Source of the DNA: Phycisphaera mikurensis NBRC 102666
Lineage (GTDB): Bacteria; Planctomycetota; Phycisphaerae; Phycisphaerales; SM1A02
Direction of reading: 5' to 3'
NCBI GenBank assembly: GCA_945870475.1
Contig: CAMBSR010000147.1
Coordinates: 1 to 5,739, forward strand
Length of the DNA: 5,739 nt
A program made the translations under genes and the position numbers. The notes below the pieces were generated by a model. It made no database searches. It had not been told where the DNA came from and saw only the letters and a program-made list of their open reading frames with translations. Of this stretch, positions 1-5,739 are shown piece after piece; position 1 is the stretch's first letter, and the number at the start of each line of letters is the position of its first letter.

Positions 1-110
1 CGATGATAGCGAGGCCCGCCGAGGATGCAAGGCGGTTGCGCAGGTTCCGTCGGCCGTCCGGCGGAGGATCTTCATATTGAGGGGCTGGATCGGAGCGCGT
101 CGGGCCGTTA

Positions 111-2363
111 TCAGCCAGTCCAGGCGCCGAGCAGGCCGCCGAGGTCAGCACCGTTGATGGTGCCGTCCTGGTTGAAGTCGTAGCGGGGGCTCGAAGTGCC
201 CCACGCGCCGAGCATGATGCCGAGATCGGCGCCGTTCACCCGGCCGTCGTCGTTCACGTCGTAGCGATTGAGCGTTCCGCCCCGGCTGAGGCGATCCGCG
301 GCGATCGGTGCCTTGGCGATTCCCGGACCCTCGAACTGCGCGATGCAGCCGGCGCCGCCGCCGTTCTCGAAGAACTCGATGGTGATCGCGTGCTTGCCCG
401 GCGCAAGCGCGATGCTGCCCGTGGATTCCACCATTCCGTGGAGGCCGTCGTTGAGGACCACCACGGTGTCGCCGATCCTGAGCCGCGAGCCGTCATCGCT
501 CGTGAGCGAGAAGGTGTAGGTGCCGGGCTGGTCGATGCGGACCCAGCCGGTCCAGACCGCGCCCACTTCGTCCGCGCGTCCGCTGCTGGCGAACGCACCG
601 TCCGTGGATGGATAGTTCACCGTGGACGAGTACGAGCTGAGGTAAGGCGTGAGCGCGGCGAAGTCGGGCAGCACGCTTGCGCCCGTCACCACGTAATACT
701 TGAGGCCGAGGCCTGCCACGTCGGCGAAGGGATTCTCCGGCTGGCGGAGGGTGAGGACGCTGACGTTCACGGTGGCGCCGGGCGAATAGCCGCCGGACGC
801 CTCGCGCACGCGGTAGCCCCATTGGTCGACGCCCGCGAAGCCGGAACGCGGTGCGTAGCGCACCAGGTCGCGTCCGCCCGGGCCGGCGCCCACCAGGCGC
901 GTCAGCGTGCCGCCCTGCGAGGTCACGGCGACCACGTTGTCGAGCGTGATGGCCTCGCAGTTGACGAGGACGTCGTTGGCGAGGAGGTCGAGGTTCACGC
1001 TGGGAGTGCCCTGGAACATGTCGAACCAGTCCGCCACCGCGACCGGCGGCGTGGCTTCCTCTGTGATGCTGCATGCGCCCATCATGTAGGAAGTGATGGC
1101 ATCGACGCACAGCGGGTGGAAGTTGAGCACCATGTTCGTCATGCCGCCGCCACAGGTGTGGCAGTAGCTCATGATGGTGCCGTTGTTGATGCACACCTGC
1201 GCGGTCTGGCAGCCGCCGAAGTAGCCGCTGGGTGCGCACTGGTCCGCCGGAGCCGGGCAGAAGTCATGGGTGTGCTGCGAGCCGACGTTGTGGCCGAGCT
1301 CGTGGCTGGTGACCATGATGTCCCAGTTCTGCCCGTCGTTGTTCACGAGGGGGTAGGGGAAATAGCCGGAAAGGTCGCCGGAGACGGAATATCCGTACTG
1401 GAGGTTGCACGCGGTGCCGAGCCACGCCACGCCGCCGCCGAGGCCGCGCATCGAGAGCATCATGGCCACGTCCCGGGACTGCGACGGCATGTTGAGCGAC
1501 CACCAGTTGCGGAACTCGATGAGCTGGTTGCCGCTCGAGCCCTGCGTCCACGGATCCGCGGCCGTCGACCACAGCCGGAGGTAGTTGGCGTGCGGCAGGA
1601 TCTGCAGGTCCGCCTGGTAGATGGTGCGGATGCCCGCGAGGACCGTGGCGACGTAGGCGCTGGCGGCCTGGGTGGGGTTGGATGCCGTGGCGAAGCGCTG
1701 GTAGAGCTCGTTGTCGGTCTCGACCGCCACGCGGAGCTGTCGGCAGGGCTGCGGGAGGAACGACGACGGTTGCTGCCCGAGCTCGTGCTCGCCGGGCACA
1801 TGGAGTGCTTCGCAGGACCACGGCATCCAGTTGATGGTGCCGTCCGGCAAGGCGCCGAGTGCGTACGCGACCACGGGACCCGTGCCGCCGATGCGATCGC
1901 TTGCGATGATGCACGTGCCGGACTCGTCCTGCACGAATCCCTGGACGCCGATCGCGCTGCGCGAGAGCAGGACGCGCGAGCTGGAATCCCCGTCGATGAA
2001 TCCGGCCCACCACTGGCCGGTGGGCCGCGCGATCTCTTCCTCGGTGACGGTGCCGTCGGCTTCGAGGCGCGCGGTCACGAGCCGAGCGTCCTTGGTGAAC
2101 GACTCGACGCGGTGCAGGACCAGCGTGGCGACGCGGTCGGGGCCGAGCGGCACGTCGCGGAGGCGGACGAACTGCTCCGCGTCCATGGCCTTCCACACGG
2201 CTTCGTCGGCCGCAAGGGCCACCACGGAGCCGCGCAGTTTCTCCGGCAGCGCCGACGGCGGGAGCGCCGTGAGCGGGGAGGGGTGGTTGGCTTGGAGCGC
2301 TTGCGCAGCCGCCGGCAGGGCGGCGGCGAGGGCGAGCAGGGCGGCGGAAAGGGCGTGGCGCAT
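111..2363 (-). CDS. Secreted reprolysin-like zinc metalloprotease with PA14 and dockerin-like C-terminus
   Basis: This is a 750-residue extracellular endopeptidase of the metzincin (M12B/reprolysin-like) type. Residues 1-20 form a signal peptide: Arg2, a long Ala/Leu core, and a likely cut after AAA or AQA. Residues about 25-205 look like a propeptide. The catalytic domain starts near C207. It contains HELGHNVGSQH at 354-364, with zinc ligands H354, H358 and H364 and catalytic E355. The Met-turn is IMSYC, with M398. Residues 439-536 (PPVAVADWF onward) resemble a tandem-95/bacterial Ig-like domain. Residues 554-692 are a PA14 domain (LKYYVV, then TFSLTSDDGSRLRIG). Residues 702-750 are two dockerin-like calcium half-repeats. 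The ATG at 2363 was chosen because the signal peptide starts there; the frame stays open to 3710, but that part overlaps the amidohydrolase gene. No Shine-Dalgarno sequence is visible. The gene lies 68 nt after the amidohydrolase on the same strand. Substrate is unknown. The fold assignment is strong; the Ig-like call is moderate. Confidence 0.93.
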   Translation of the reverse strand: MRHALSAALLALAAALPAAAQALQANHPSPLTALPPSALPEKLRGSVVALAADEAVWKAMDAEQFVRLRDVPLGPDRVATLVLHRVESFTKDARLVTARLEADGTVTEEEIARPTGQWWAGFIDGDSSSRVLLSRSAIGVQGFVQDESGTCIIASDRIGGTGPVVAYALGALPDGTINWMPWSCEALHVPGEHELGQQPSSFLPQPCRQLRVAVETDNELYQRFATASNPTQAASAYVATVLAGIRTIYQADLQILPHANYLRLWSTAADPWTQGSSGNQLIEFRNWWSLNMPSQSRDVAMMLSMRGLGGGVAWLGTACNLQYGYSVSGDLSGYFPYPLVNNDGQNWDIMVTSHELGHNVGSQHTHDFCPAPADQCAPSGYFGGCQTAQVCINNGTIMSYCHTCGGGMTNMVLNFHPLCVDAITSYMMGACSITEEATPPVAVADWFDMFQGTPSVNLDLLANDVLVNCEAITLDNVVAVTSQGGTLTRLVGAGPGGRDLVRYAPRSGFAGVDQWGYRVREASGGYSPGATVNVSVLTLRQPENPFADVAGLGLKYYVVTGASVLPDFAALTPYLSSYSSTVNYPSTDGAFASSGRADEVGAVWTGWVRIDQPGTYTFSLTSDDGSRLRIGDTVVVLNDGLHGMVESTGSIALAPGKHAITIEFFENGGGAGCIAQFEGPGIAKAPIAADRLSRGGTLNRYDVNDDGRVNGADLGIMLGAWGTSSPRYDFNQDGTINGADLGGLLGAWTG
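114..260 (-). repeat. Two dockerin-like calcium-binding half-repeats at the protease C-terminus
   Basis: Residues 702-722 and 729-748 of the protease repeat one pattern: DVNDDGRVNGAD then LGIMLGAWG, and DFNQDGTINGAD then LGGLLGAWT. Each half has the EF-hand-like calcium loop of type I dockerins, with acidic or Asn ligands at loop positions 1, 3, 5 and 12 (D702, N704, D706, D713; D729, N731, D733, D740). Each loop is followed by a short hydrophobic helix. The pair ends two residues before the stop. In cellulosomes such modules bind cohesins. In planctomycetes, where cellulosomes are not known, they more likely serve surface retention or sorting; that role is inference. Confidence 0.85.
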
Positions 2364-2431
2364 CGCAAGGAAGATAGGCCGGATCCCTCGGAAGTCCCGG
2401 CCACGGTCCCCGGATTGCCGCGGATTTCGTG

Positions 2432-3664
2432 TCACGCAGTTACGCGGACGGCGAGCCGGCACATCAATTCCACGCCGACGGCAATGGCATCGTCGTTGAA
2501 GTCGAAGTCGGGGGCGTGGAGCGGCGGGAAGGGGGCGCCGCCGGGGGCCAGGCCCAGTGCCCAGTAGCAGGAGGGGACGTGGGCGCCGTAGAAGGCGAAG
2601 TCCTCGCCGCCCATGACGGGTGCCGCCAGGGTGCCGACGCGCTCCGGGCCGAAGGTGTCGCGGGCCACCGACTCGAAGCGCGCGACCGCGCCATCGTCGT
2701 TGACCGTGACGGGGTAGATGCGGTGGAAGTCGGCGCGCACCGTGCAGCCGTGGGCCGCGGCCACGCCCTCGGCCACTTCCTTCATGCGGCGCTCGAGCAT
2801 GGAGCGCGTGTCCTCGCTGAGCGAGCGGTAGGTGCCCTTGATGGCGGCGCGATCGGGGATGACGTTGAACGCGCTGCCCGCCTCCATGATGGTGACGCTG
2901 ACGACGGCGGCGTCGAGCGGGTCGACGTTGCGTGCCACCACCGACTGCAGGGCGGTGACGATGGCGGAGGCGCAGACGATCGGGTCCGCGCTGCGGTGCG
3001 GCCACGCTGCGTGCGAGCCGCGGCCGTGGACATGGATCTCGAAGCGGTCGCTGGCGGCCATCACGGCGCCGCGGCGCGTGGCGACGGTACCGAGCGGAAG
3101 TTCCGGCCAGCCGTGGAGCGCGTAGATCTCCTCGACCTTGGGGCCGATGCGGCTGCCGTCGAGTGCACCTTCCTCGACCATGCGCTTGCCGCCGGCGCCG
3201 CCTTCCTCGGCGGGCTGGAAGACGAGCGTCACCGGCCGCGGGAGCGGGTGGCGCGCCGCCAGGCGCGAGAGAACGCGCGCGGCGCCGAGCAGGATGGCGG
3301 TGTGGCCGTCGTGCCCGCAGGCGTGCATGCGGTTGGGGGTACGCGAGGCCCAGGGGCGGCCACTGCGTTCCTCGATCGGGAGTGCATCGATGTCGGCGCG
3401 CAGCGCAACGGCGCGTGGGCCGCTGCCGGGGACGTGTGCCAGGATGCCGGTGCCGCGCGCCATCCCTGCCACATGCGCGATGCCCGCATCGGACAGTTCG
3501 CGGAGCACCACGCCGCTGGTGCGGACTTCCTCGTAGCCGATCTCCGGATGCATGTGGAGGTCGTGGCGGATCTCCACCAGGCGCGGCAGCTCCTCGCGCA
3601 CCAGCGTGCGGATGTCCTCGGCGGCGGGATGCGTGGAGTGCGTGGTGGAGGGCATGGTGGTCAT
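2432..3664 (-). CDS. M20-family metal-dependent amidohydrolase (hippurate/IAA-amino acid hydrolase type)
   Basis: This is a 410-residue cytoplasmic hydrolase of the M20D group, whose members remove acyl groups from N-acyl amino acids such as hippurate, indole-3-acetyl amino acids or N-acetyl-diaminopimelate. The N-terminus has the family signature IRHDLHMHPEIGYEE (32-46). Metal-site residues are C116 and H118 in MHACGHDGH, E153/E154 in FQPAEEG, H184 in ALHGWP, and H383 in PLHAPDFDFND. The dimerisation domain (about 200-310) includes GRGSHAAWPH (H218, H223) and FNVIPD. MGGEDFAFY (351-359) is also typical. The length is normal and there is no signal peptide. The start is uncertain: ATG 3664 is 2 nt after the upstream stop, GTG 3670 would overlap it as GTGA, and ATG 3655 is also possible. 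None has a clear Shine-Dalgarno sequence, which fits translational coupling to the release-factor-like gene. The exact substrate cannot be read from sequence. Confidence 0.93.
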   Translation of the reverse strand: MTTMPSTTHSTHPAAEDIRTLVREELPRLVEIRHDLHMHPEIGYEEVRTSGVVLRELSDAGIAHVAGMARGTGILAHVPGSGPRAVALRADIDALPIEERSGRPWASRTPNRMHACGHDGHTAILLGAARVLSRLAARHPLPRPVTLVFQPAEEGGAGGKRMVEEGALDGSRIGPKVEEIYALHGWPELPLGTVATRRGAVMAASDRFEIHVHGRGSHAAWPHRSADPIVCASAIVTALQSVVARNVDPLDAAVVSVTIMEAGSAFNVIPDRAAIKGTYRSLSEDTRSMLERRMKEVAEGVAAAHGCTVRADFHRIYPVTVNDDGAVARFESVARDTFGPERVGTLAAPVMGGEDFAFYGAHVPSCYWALGLAPGGAPFPPLHAPDFDFNDDAIAVGVELMCRLAVRVTA

Positions 3665-3666
3665 GG

Positions 3667-4224
3667 TCACTTGCGCAGGGGCGGGAGGCCGCAGGCCTCG
3701 CGGCCGGCATTCATCTTGGCGAACGCACCCTTGTCGTGGTTGATGAGGCGGCTGAGCTGGCTCATGGTGATGCCGAGAAGCGCAGCCGAGCCGGCCACGT
3801 CGTAGCGTCGCGCCACCACGAGGTCGAGCGCCTCGGCGAGGAGGCCCGGGTAATCCTCGTGCTCCGGGTTGACGGTCATCTTGTTGCCCTGGCGCCGGCG
3901 CTTCCAGAGGTCGCTGCACTGGTGCGTGTCGCGCGAGGCCAGGGTGCGCACGTGCGATGCCAGCTTGCGGCGCAGGCGGCGGACCGCCATGTGCTTGTTC
4001 TCGCGCTGGCTGCGGCGCTCGGTGGCCTGGGCCTCGATGCCGGTGGCCGTGTGGATGACGTAGACGGCCGTCTCCACCTTGTTGCGGTGCTGGCCGCCGG
4101 GGCCGCCGACGCGGCCGGTGACCACCTCGCAGTCCTTCAGGAGGATCTCCTCGTCGATGGTAGCCGGGTGCGGCGCATCCACCATTTTGAAGGCGGGGTC
4201 AACGAAGGGAGGTCGGTAGGCCAC
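3667..4224 (-). CDS. GGQ-domain peptide chain release factor-like protein with C-terminal HTH-like extension
   Basis: This 185-residue protein carries the peptidyl-tRNA-hydrolysing domain of class I release factors. The GGPGGQHRNKVETAV segment (40-54) contains the universal GGQ at 43-45, and ERRSQRENKHMA (69-80) is the usual downstream motif. There is no stop-codon-recognition domain (no PxT or SPF region), so it should act like ArfB (YaeJ) or PrfH in releasing stalled peptides rather than in codon-directed termination. After the GGQ domain comes a basic segment (LWKRRRQGNK, 106-115). A helical domain of about 65 residues follows, with a helix-turn-helix-like core (AALLGITMSQLSRLI, 147-161), and ArfB does not have it. 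The start is GTG 4224: an in-frame TAG lies four codons upstream, and AGGA sits 7 nt before the GTG. The next ATG (codon 14) lacks such a site. It is the first gene of a probable pair with the amidohydrolase. Confidence 0.9.
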   Translation of the reverse strand: MAYRPPFVDPAFKMVDAPHPATIDEEILLKDCEVVTGRVGGPGGQHRNKVETAVYVIHTATGIEAQATERRSQRENKHMAVRRLRRKLASHVRTLASRDTHQCSDLWKRRRQGNKMTVNPEHEDYPGLLAEALDLVVARRYDVAGSAALLGITMSQLSRLINHDKGAFAKMNAGREACGLPPLRK

Positions 4225-4230
4225 GTGGGC

Positions 4231-4258
4231 ATCCTATGAGGAGGGAGGCCGCTTCCAA
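4231..4258 (-). promoter_or_regulatory. Candidate promoter of the release-factor-like gene
   Basis: Reading leftward, TTGGAA (4258-4253) and TAGGAT (4236-4231) are spaced by 16 bp, and each matches four of six bases of the sigma-70 consensus. Transcription would begin at or next to the GTG at 4224, giving a nearly leaderless mRNA. The -10 candidate overlaps the AGGA that could instead be a ribosome binding site, so the two readings compete. This is weak evidence. Confidence 0.25.
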
Positions 4259-4281
4259 TCGGCCGGGGCGATCGCTATACT
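4253..4281 (+). promoter_or_regulatory. Promoter of tRNA-Leu
   Basis: A strong -10 box, TATACT (4276-4281, five of six consensus bases), lies 17 bp after TTCCAA (4253-4258, a three of six match to the -35 consensus). The tRNA begins 18 nt after the -10 box, which leaves a 5' leader of roughly 11 nt for RNase P to remove. The placement directly before a tRNA and the good -10 box support it; the -35 box is poor. Confidence 0.6.
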
Positions 4282-4298
4282 TTCCGTCCCACCTGATT

Positions 4299-4382
4299 GC
4301 GGATGTGGCGAAATTGGCAGACGCGCTAGATTCAGGTTCTAGTGGGGTTAAACCCGTGGAGGTTCAAGTCCTCTCATCCGCA
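4299..4382 (+). tRNA. tRNA-Leu (anticodon CAG)
   Basis: This is a complete class II tRNA of 84 nt. The acceptor stem GCGGATG (4299-4305) pairs perfectly with CATCCGC (4375-4381), and A4382 is the discriminator. The D stem GCG/CGC (4308-4310 with 4322-4324) encloses the GG pair at 4316-4317. The anticodon stem CTAGA/TCTAG (4326-4330 with 4338-4342) holds the loop TTCAGGT, with anticodon CAG at 4333-4335, reading CUG. That is likely the main leucine codon in such a GC-rich genome. A long variable arm (4343-4357) folds as GGGT/ACCC. The T arm is GGAGG/CCTCT around TTCAAGT, with one G-U pair. The 3' CCA is not encoded (the next bases are CTG), so it must be added by nucleotidyltransferase. Confidence 0.97.
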
Positions 4383-4387
4383 CTGAC

Positions 4388-4426
4388 GCACTGCGGGCTC
4401 CCGAAGGGGAGCCCGTCGTGCTTTTT
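4388..4426 (+). terminator. Intrinsic terminator after tRNA-Leu
   Basis: CGGGCTCCC (4394-4402), loop GAAG, and GGGAGCCCG (4407-4415) form a perfect 9-bp GC-rich stem. Beyond it the stem extends through a G-U pair, one T-C mismatch and GCAC/GTGC (4388-4391 with 4418-4421). TTTTT (4422-4426) follows directly. It begins 6 nt after the tRNA, so it should end the tRNA transcript and separate it from the desulfurase downstream. Confidence 0.9.
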
Positions 4427-4443
4427 GCGGCGTCCGGATCCAG

Positions 4444-4469
4444 CCGCTGTGCCGCACGGCACGCAGCGG
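4444..4469. promoter_or_regulatory. Inverted repeat just upstream of the cysteine desulfurase (possible operator or leader hairpin)
   Basis: The inner arms GTGCCG and CGGCAC (4449-4454 and 4457-4462) flank CA. The outer arms CCGCT and AGCGG (4444-4448 and 4465-4469) lie around them, with two extra bases on the right side. As RNA it can fold as 6 bp, a 2-nt bulge, then 4 bp with a GCAC loop. It ends 13 nt before the ATG and has no T-run, so it is not a standard terminator. It could be a regulator binding site or a translation-affecting hairpin, or a chance GC-rich dyad. Confidence 0.35.
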
Positions 4470-4482
4470 ATACCGTGAAGCC

Positions 4483-5652
4483 ATGGCCGCGTACCTCGAT
4501 TGCAATGCCACGACGCAGCCCCTCCCAGAGGTGGTGGCGGCGGTCACCGACTCGCTGGTGCGCGGATGGGGCAACCCGTCGAGCGTGCACCGCGCCGGGA
4601 TCGACGCGCGTCGGACCGTGGAGCTGGCGCGCGAGTCCGTGGCGCGGCTCGTCGGTGCCGGCGATCGCGAGATCGTCTTCACGAGCGGCGGCACCGAGGC
4701 CGCGACGCTGGCGATCGAGGGTTCGCTCCAGGCACAGCAGCTCCAGGGCCAGCAGGGGCGGCGCGTGCTGGTCTCCATGAAGACCGAGCACAGCGCGGTC
4801 CGCGAGGCTTGCGAGGCGCTCGCCGGGCGTGGCCTGGCCGAGGTGGCGTGGCTGCGCTGCGATGCCGCGGGCAACGCGGACCTTGGGCACCTGGCGGAGC
4901 TCCTCGACGCACGTGCGCCGGAGATCGCGCTCGTGAGCGTGATGTGGGCCAACAACGAGACGGGCGCGGTGCAGCCGGTGGCCGAGATCGGCGCGCTGTG
5001 CAGGGCCAGGGGTGTTCGCTTCCATACCGACGCCACGCAGTGGGTGGGCCGCATGCCCTGCGAACTGCGTTCCATGCCGGTGGATCTTGCAAGTTTCGCC
5101 GCGCACAAGTTCCATGGCCCGAAGGGCATCGGCGCGCTCTGGGTGCGTAGCGGCGTGCGCGTGGCGCCGCAGGTGATCGGGGGTCCGCAGGAGCGCGAGC
5201 GGCGCGGCGGCACCGAGAACGTGCCTGGCGTTGCGGGCATGGGTGCGGCGGCCGAGTCGGCCATGGCGTGGCTCGCGGGCGACGGGCGCGCGCGCGGTGC
5301 GGCACTGCGTGACCGCTTCGAGGCGGCCGTGTGTGCGGCAGTGCCCGACGCCGTGGTGAACGCCGCCGGCGCCGAGCGGCTCTGGAACACCACGAACATC
5401 GGCTTCCCGGGGCTCGAGGCGGAGGCGATCCTCCTCCTCCTCTCCGAGCGCGGGATCTCTGCGAGTGCAGGTGCGGCGTGCTCGAGCGGTTCGCTCGATC
5501 CTTCGCCGGTGCTTCTCGCGATGGGCATCCCGCCGCGCGTGGCGCATGGCAGCGTTCGCTTCAGCATCTCGCGCCTCACCACCTCCGAAGAGGTGGATGA
5601 GGCCGTGCGCACGGTGCCCGAGTGCATCGCGCGGCTCCGCCGTTCGGCGTGA
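4483..5652 (+). CDS. NifS/IscS-type cysteine desulfurase
   Basis: This 389-residue PLP enzyme removes sulfur from L-cysteine, giving alanine and a protein persulfide that supplies Fe-S cluster assembly or tRNA thiolation. All landmarks of the class V aminotransferase fold are present. They include LDCNATT (5-11), NPSSVH (31-36), FTSGGTEA (66-73, PLP phosphate contact), H103 of TEHSAV (stacks on PLP), ANNETG (156-161), HTDATQ (181-186, D183 and Q186), PLP lysine K209 in AHKFHGPKGIG, RGGTEN (241-246), and R359 in SVRFSISR. The active-site cysteine is C333 in ACSSGSLDPS. Length is normal for the family. The ATG at 4483 gives the usual N-terminus, but it has no good Shine-Dalgarno sequence. It stands alone behind a tRNA terminator and a dyad, with no iscU, iscR or sufE visible, so the sulfur acceptor is unknown. 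The family is certain; NifS, IscS or a tRNA-thiolation role cannot be separated here. Confidence 0.95.
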   Translation: MAAYLDCNATTQPLPEVVAAVTDSLVRGWGNPSSVHRAGIDARRTVELARESVARLVGAGDREIVFTSGGTEAATLAIEGSLQAQQLQGQQGRRVLVSMKTEHSAVREACEALAGRGLAEVAWLRCDAAGNADLGHLAELLDARAPEIALVSVMWANNETGAVQPVAEIGALCRARGVRFHTDATQWVGRMPCELRSMPVDLASFAAHKFHGPKGIGALWVRSGVRVAPQVIGGPQERERRGGTENVPGVAGMGAAAESAMAWLAGDGRARGAALRDRFEAAVCAAVPDAVVNAAGAERLWNTTNIGFPGLEAEAILLLLSERGISASAGAACSSGSLDPSPVLLAMGIPPRVAHGSVRFSISRLTTSEEVDEAVRTVPECIARLRRSA

Positions 5653-5665
5653 GCGCGCGGGGAAT

Positions 5666-5713
5666 GCCTCGGCGATCAGTTCGGCGAACGCCTCGGTGAT
5701 TGCCTCAGCGACC
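5666..5713. repeat. Imperfect 12-bp tandem repeat, four units
   Basis: Units start at 5666, 5678, 5690 and 5702. Units 1, 3 and 4 share GCCTCRGYGAY; unit 2 (AGTTCGGCGAAC) is diverged but keeps the TCGGCGA core. The array starts 14 nt after the desulfurase stop. A 12-bp period is compatible with a four-residue protein repeat: in one minus-strand frame it reads AEAI-TEAF-AELI-AEAF. No start codon for that frame is visible inside the window. The function is unknown, and it may simply be slippage-derived intergenic sequence. Confidence 0.45.
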
Positions 5714-5739
5714 GCGCCAGTGCCGGTAGCGCTTCACCA

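Noticed and set aside
1..75. Minus-strand ATG at 75 leading an open frame (MKILRRTADG...) off the left edge
   Set aside because: Only 25 codons are visible, with no ribosome binding site, signal peptide or family motif. It cannot be told from chance in GC-rich DNA.
1..110. Search for a terminator after the protease gene
   Set aside because: Only short GC-rich dyads such as CCGCC/GGCGG are present, without a T-run in the direction of transcription.
2364..2431. Possible protease promoter with TATCTT as -10 (2380-2375)
   Set aside because: The hexamer matches four of six bases but has no acceptable -35 partner at 16-18 bp, so I did not call it.
390..2567. Open plus-strand frame of 725 codons opposite the protease
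   Set aside because: It mirrors the codon phase of a GC-rich gene; its translation is compositionally skewed with no recognisable motifs, while the minus strand carries a complete metalloprotease.
2364..3710. Upstream extension of the protease frame, which would give a 1199-residue protein
   Set aside because: The added part is Arg/His/Pro/Ala-rich with no domain, overlaps the well-supported amidohydrolase on the same strand, and the signal peptide begins exactly at 2363.
2429..4239. Long plus-strand open frames opposite the amidohydrolase and release-factor-like genes
   Set aside because: Same GC-driven antisense effect; no domains, and the opposite strand holds conserved catalytic motifs.
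4236..4478. 80-codon plus-strand ORF across the tRNA
   Set aside because: It runs through the tRNA-Leu and its terminator, so it is not a plausible protein gene.
4348..5627. Two overlapping minus-strand ORFs of about 400 codons opposite the cysteine desulfurase
   Set aside because: They are shadows of a clearly coding plus-strand gene; Arg/Ala/His-rich with no motif.

Overview
The window is about two-thirds G+C and fits a planctomycete, most likely of the class Phycisphaerae. The best single clue is the secreted metalloprotease at the left. It ends in two dockerin-like half-repeats of the form D-x-N-x-D-G-x-x-N-G-A-D-L-G followed by L-G-A-W. I associate this C-terminal tag with large extracellular proteins of that group. 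A GGQ release-factor-like protein with an extra C-terminal domain agrees with this. The assignment is inference from these features; no marker gene is present.

Layout, left to right. Positions 1-110 hold no supportable gene. Three genes then lie on the minus strand and read right to left: a GGQ-domain release-factor-like protein (4224-3667), an M20-family metal-dependent amidohydrolase (3664-2432) and a secreted reprolysin-like zinc metalloprotease (2363-111). The first two are 2 nt apart, or overlap by 3 nt if a GTG start is used, so they are probably co-transcribed and translationally coupled. The protease follows after 68 nt and may belong to the same transcript or have its own promoter. 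The plus strand carries tRNA-Leu(CAG) at 4299-4382 with a good promoter and a strong intrinsic terminator, then a NifS/IscS-type cysteine desulfurase at 4483-5652. A 26-nt inverted repeat lies just before the desulfurase start. Downstream, 5653-5739 contains a short 12-bp periodic repeat and perhaps the last codons of a convergent gene.

The tRNA and the release-factor-like gene are divergent and share a 74-nt spacer. The candidate -35 hexamers of the two promoters fall on the same six bases.

Functionally this is mostly a housekeeping neighbourhood: decoding (tRNA-Leu), ribosome rescue or termination (GGQ protein), sulfur mobilisation (cysteine desulfurase), amide hydrolysis (M20) and extracellular proteolysis. 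No mobile element, CRISPR array or defence system is visible. The least ordinary item is the GGQ protein: it lacks any stop-codon-reading domain but carries a helix-turn-helix-like C-terminal extension, and it is paired with an amidohydrolase.
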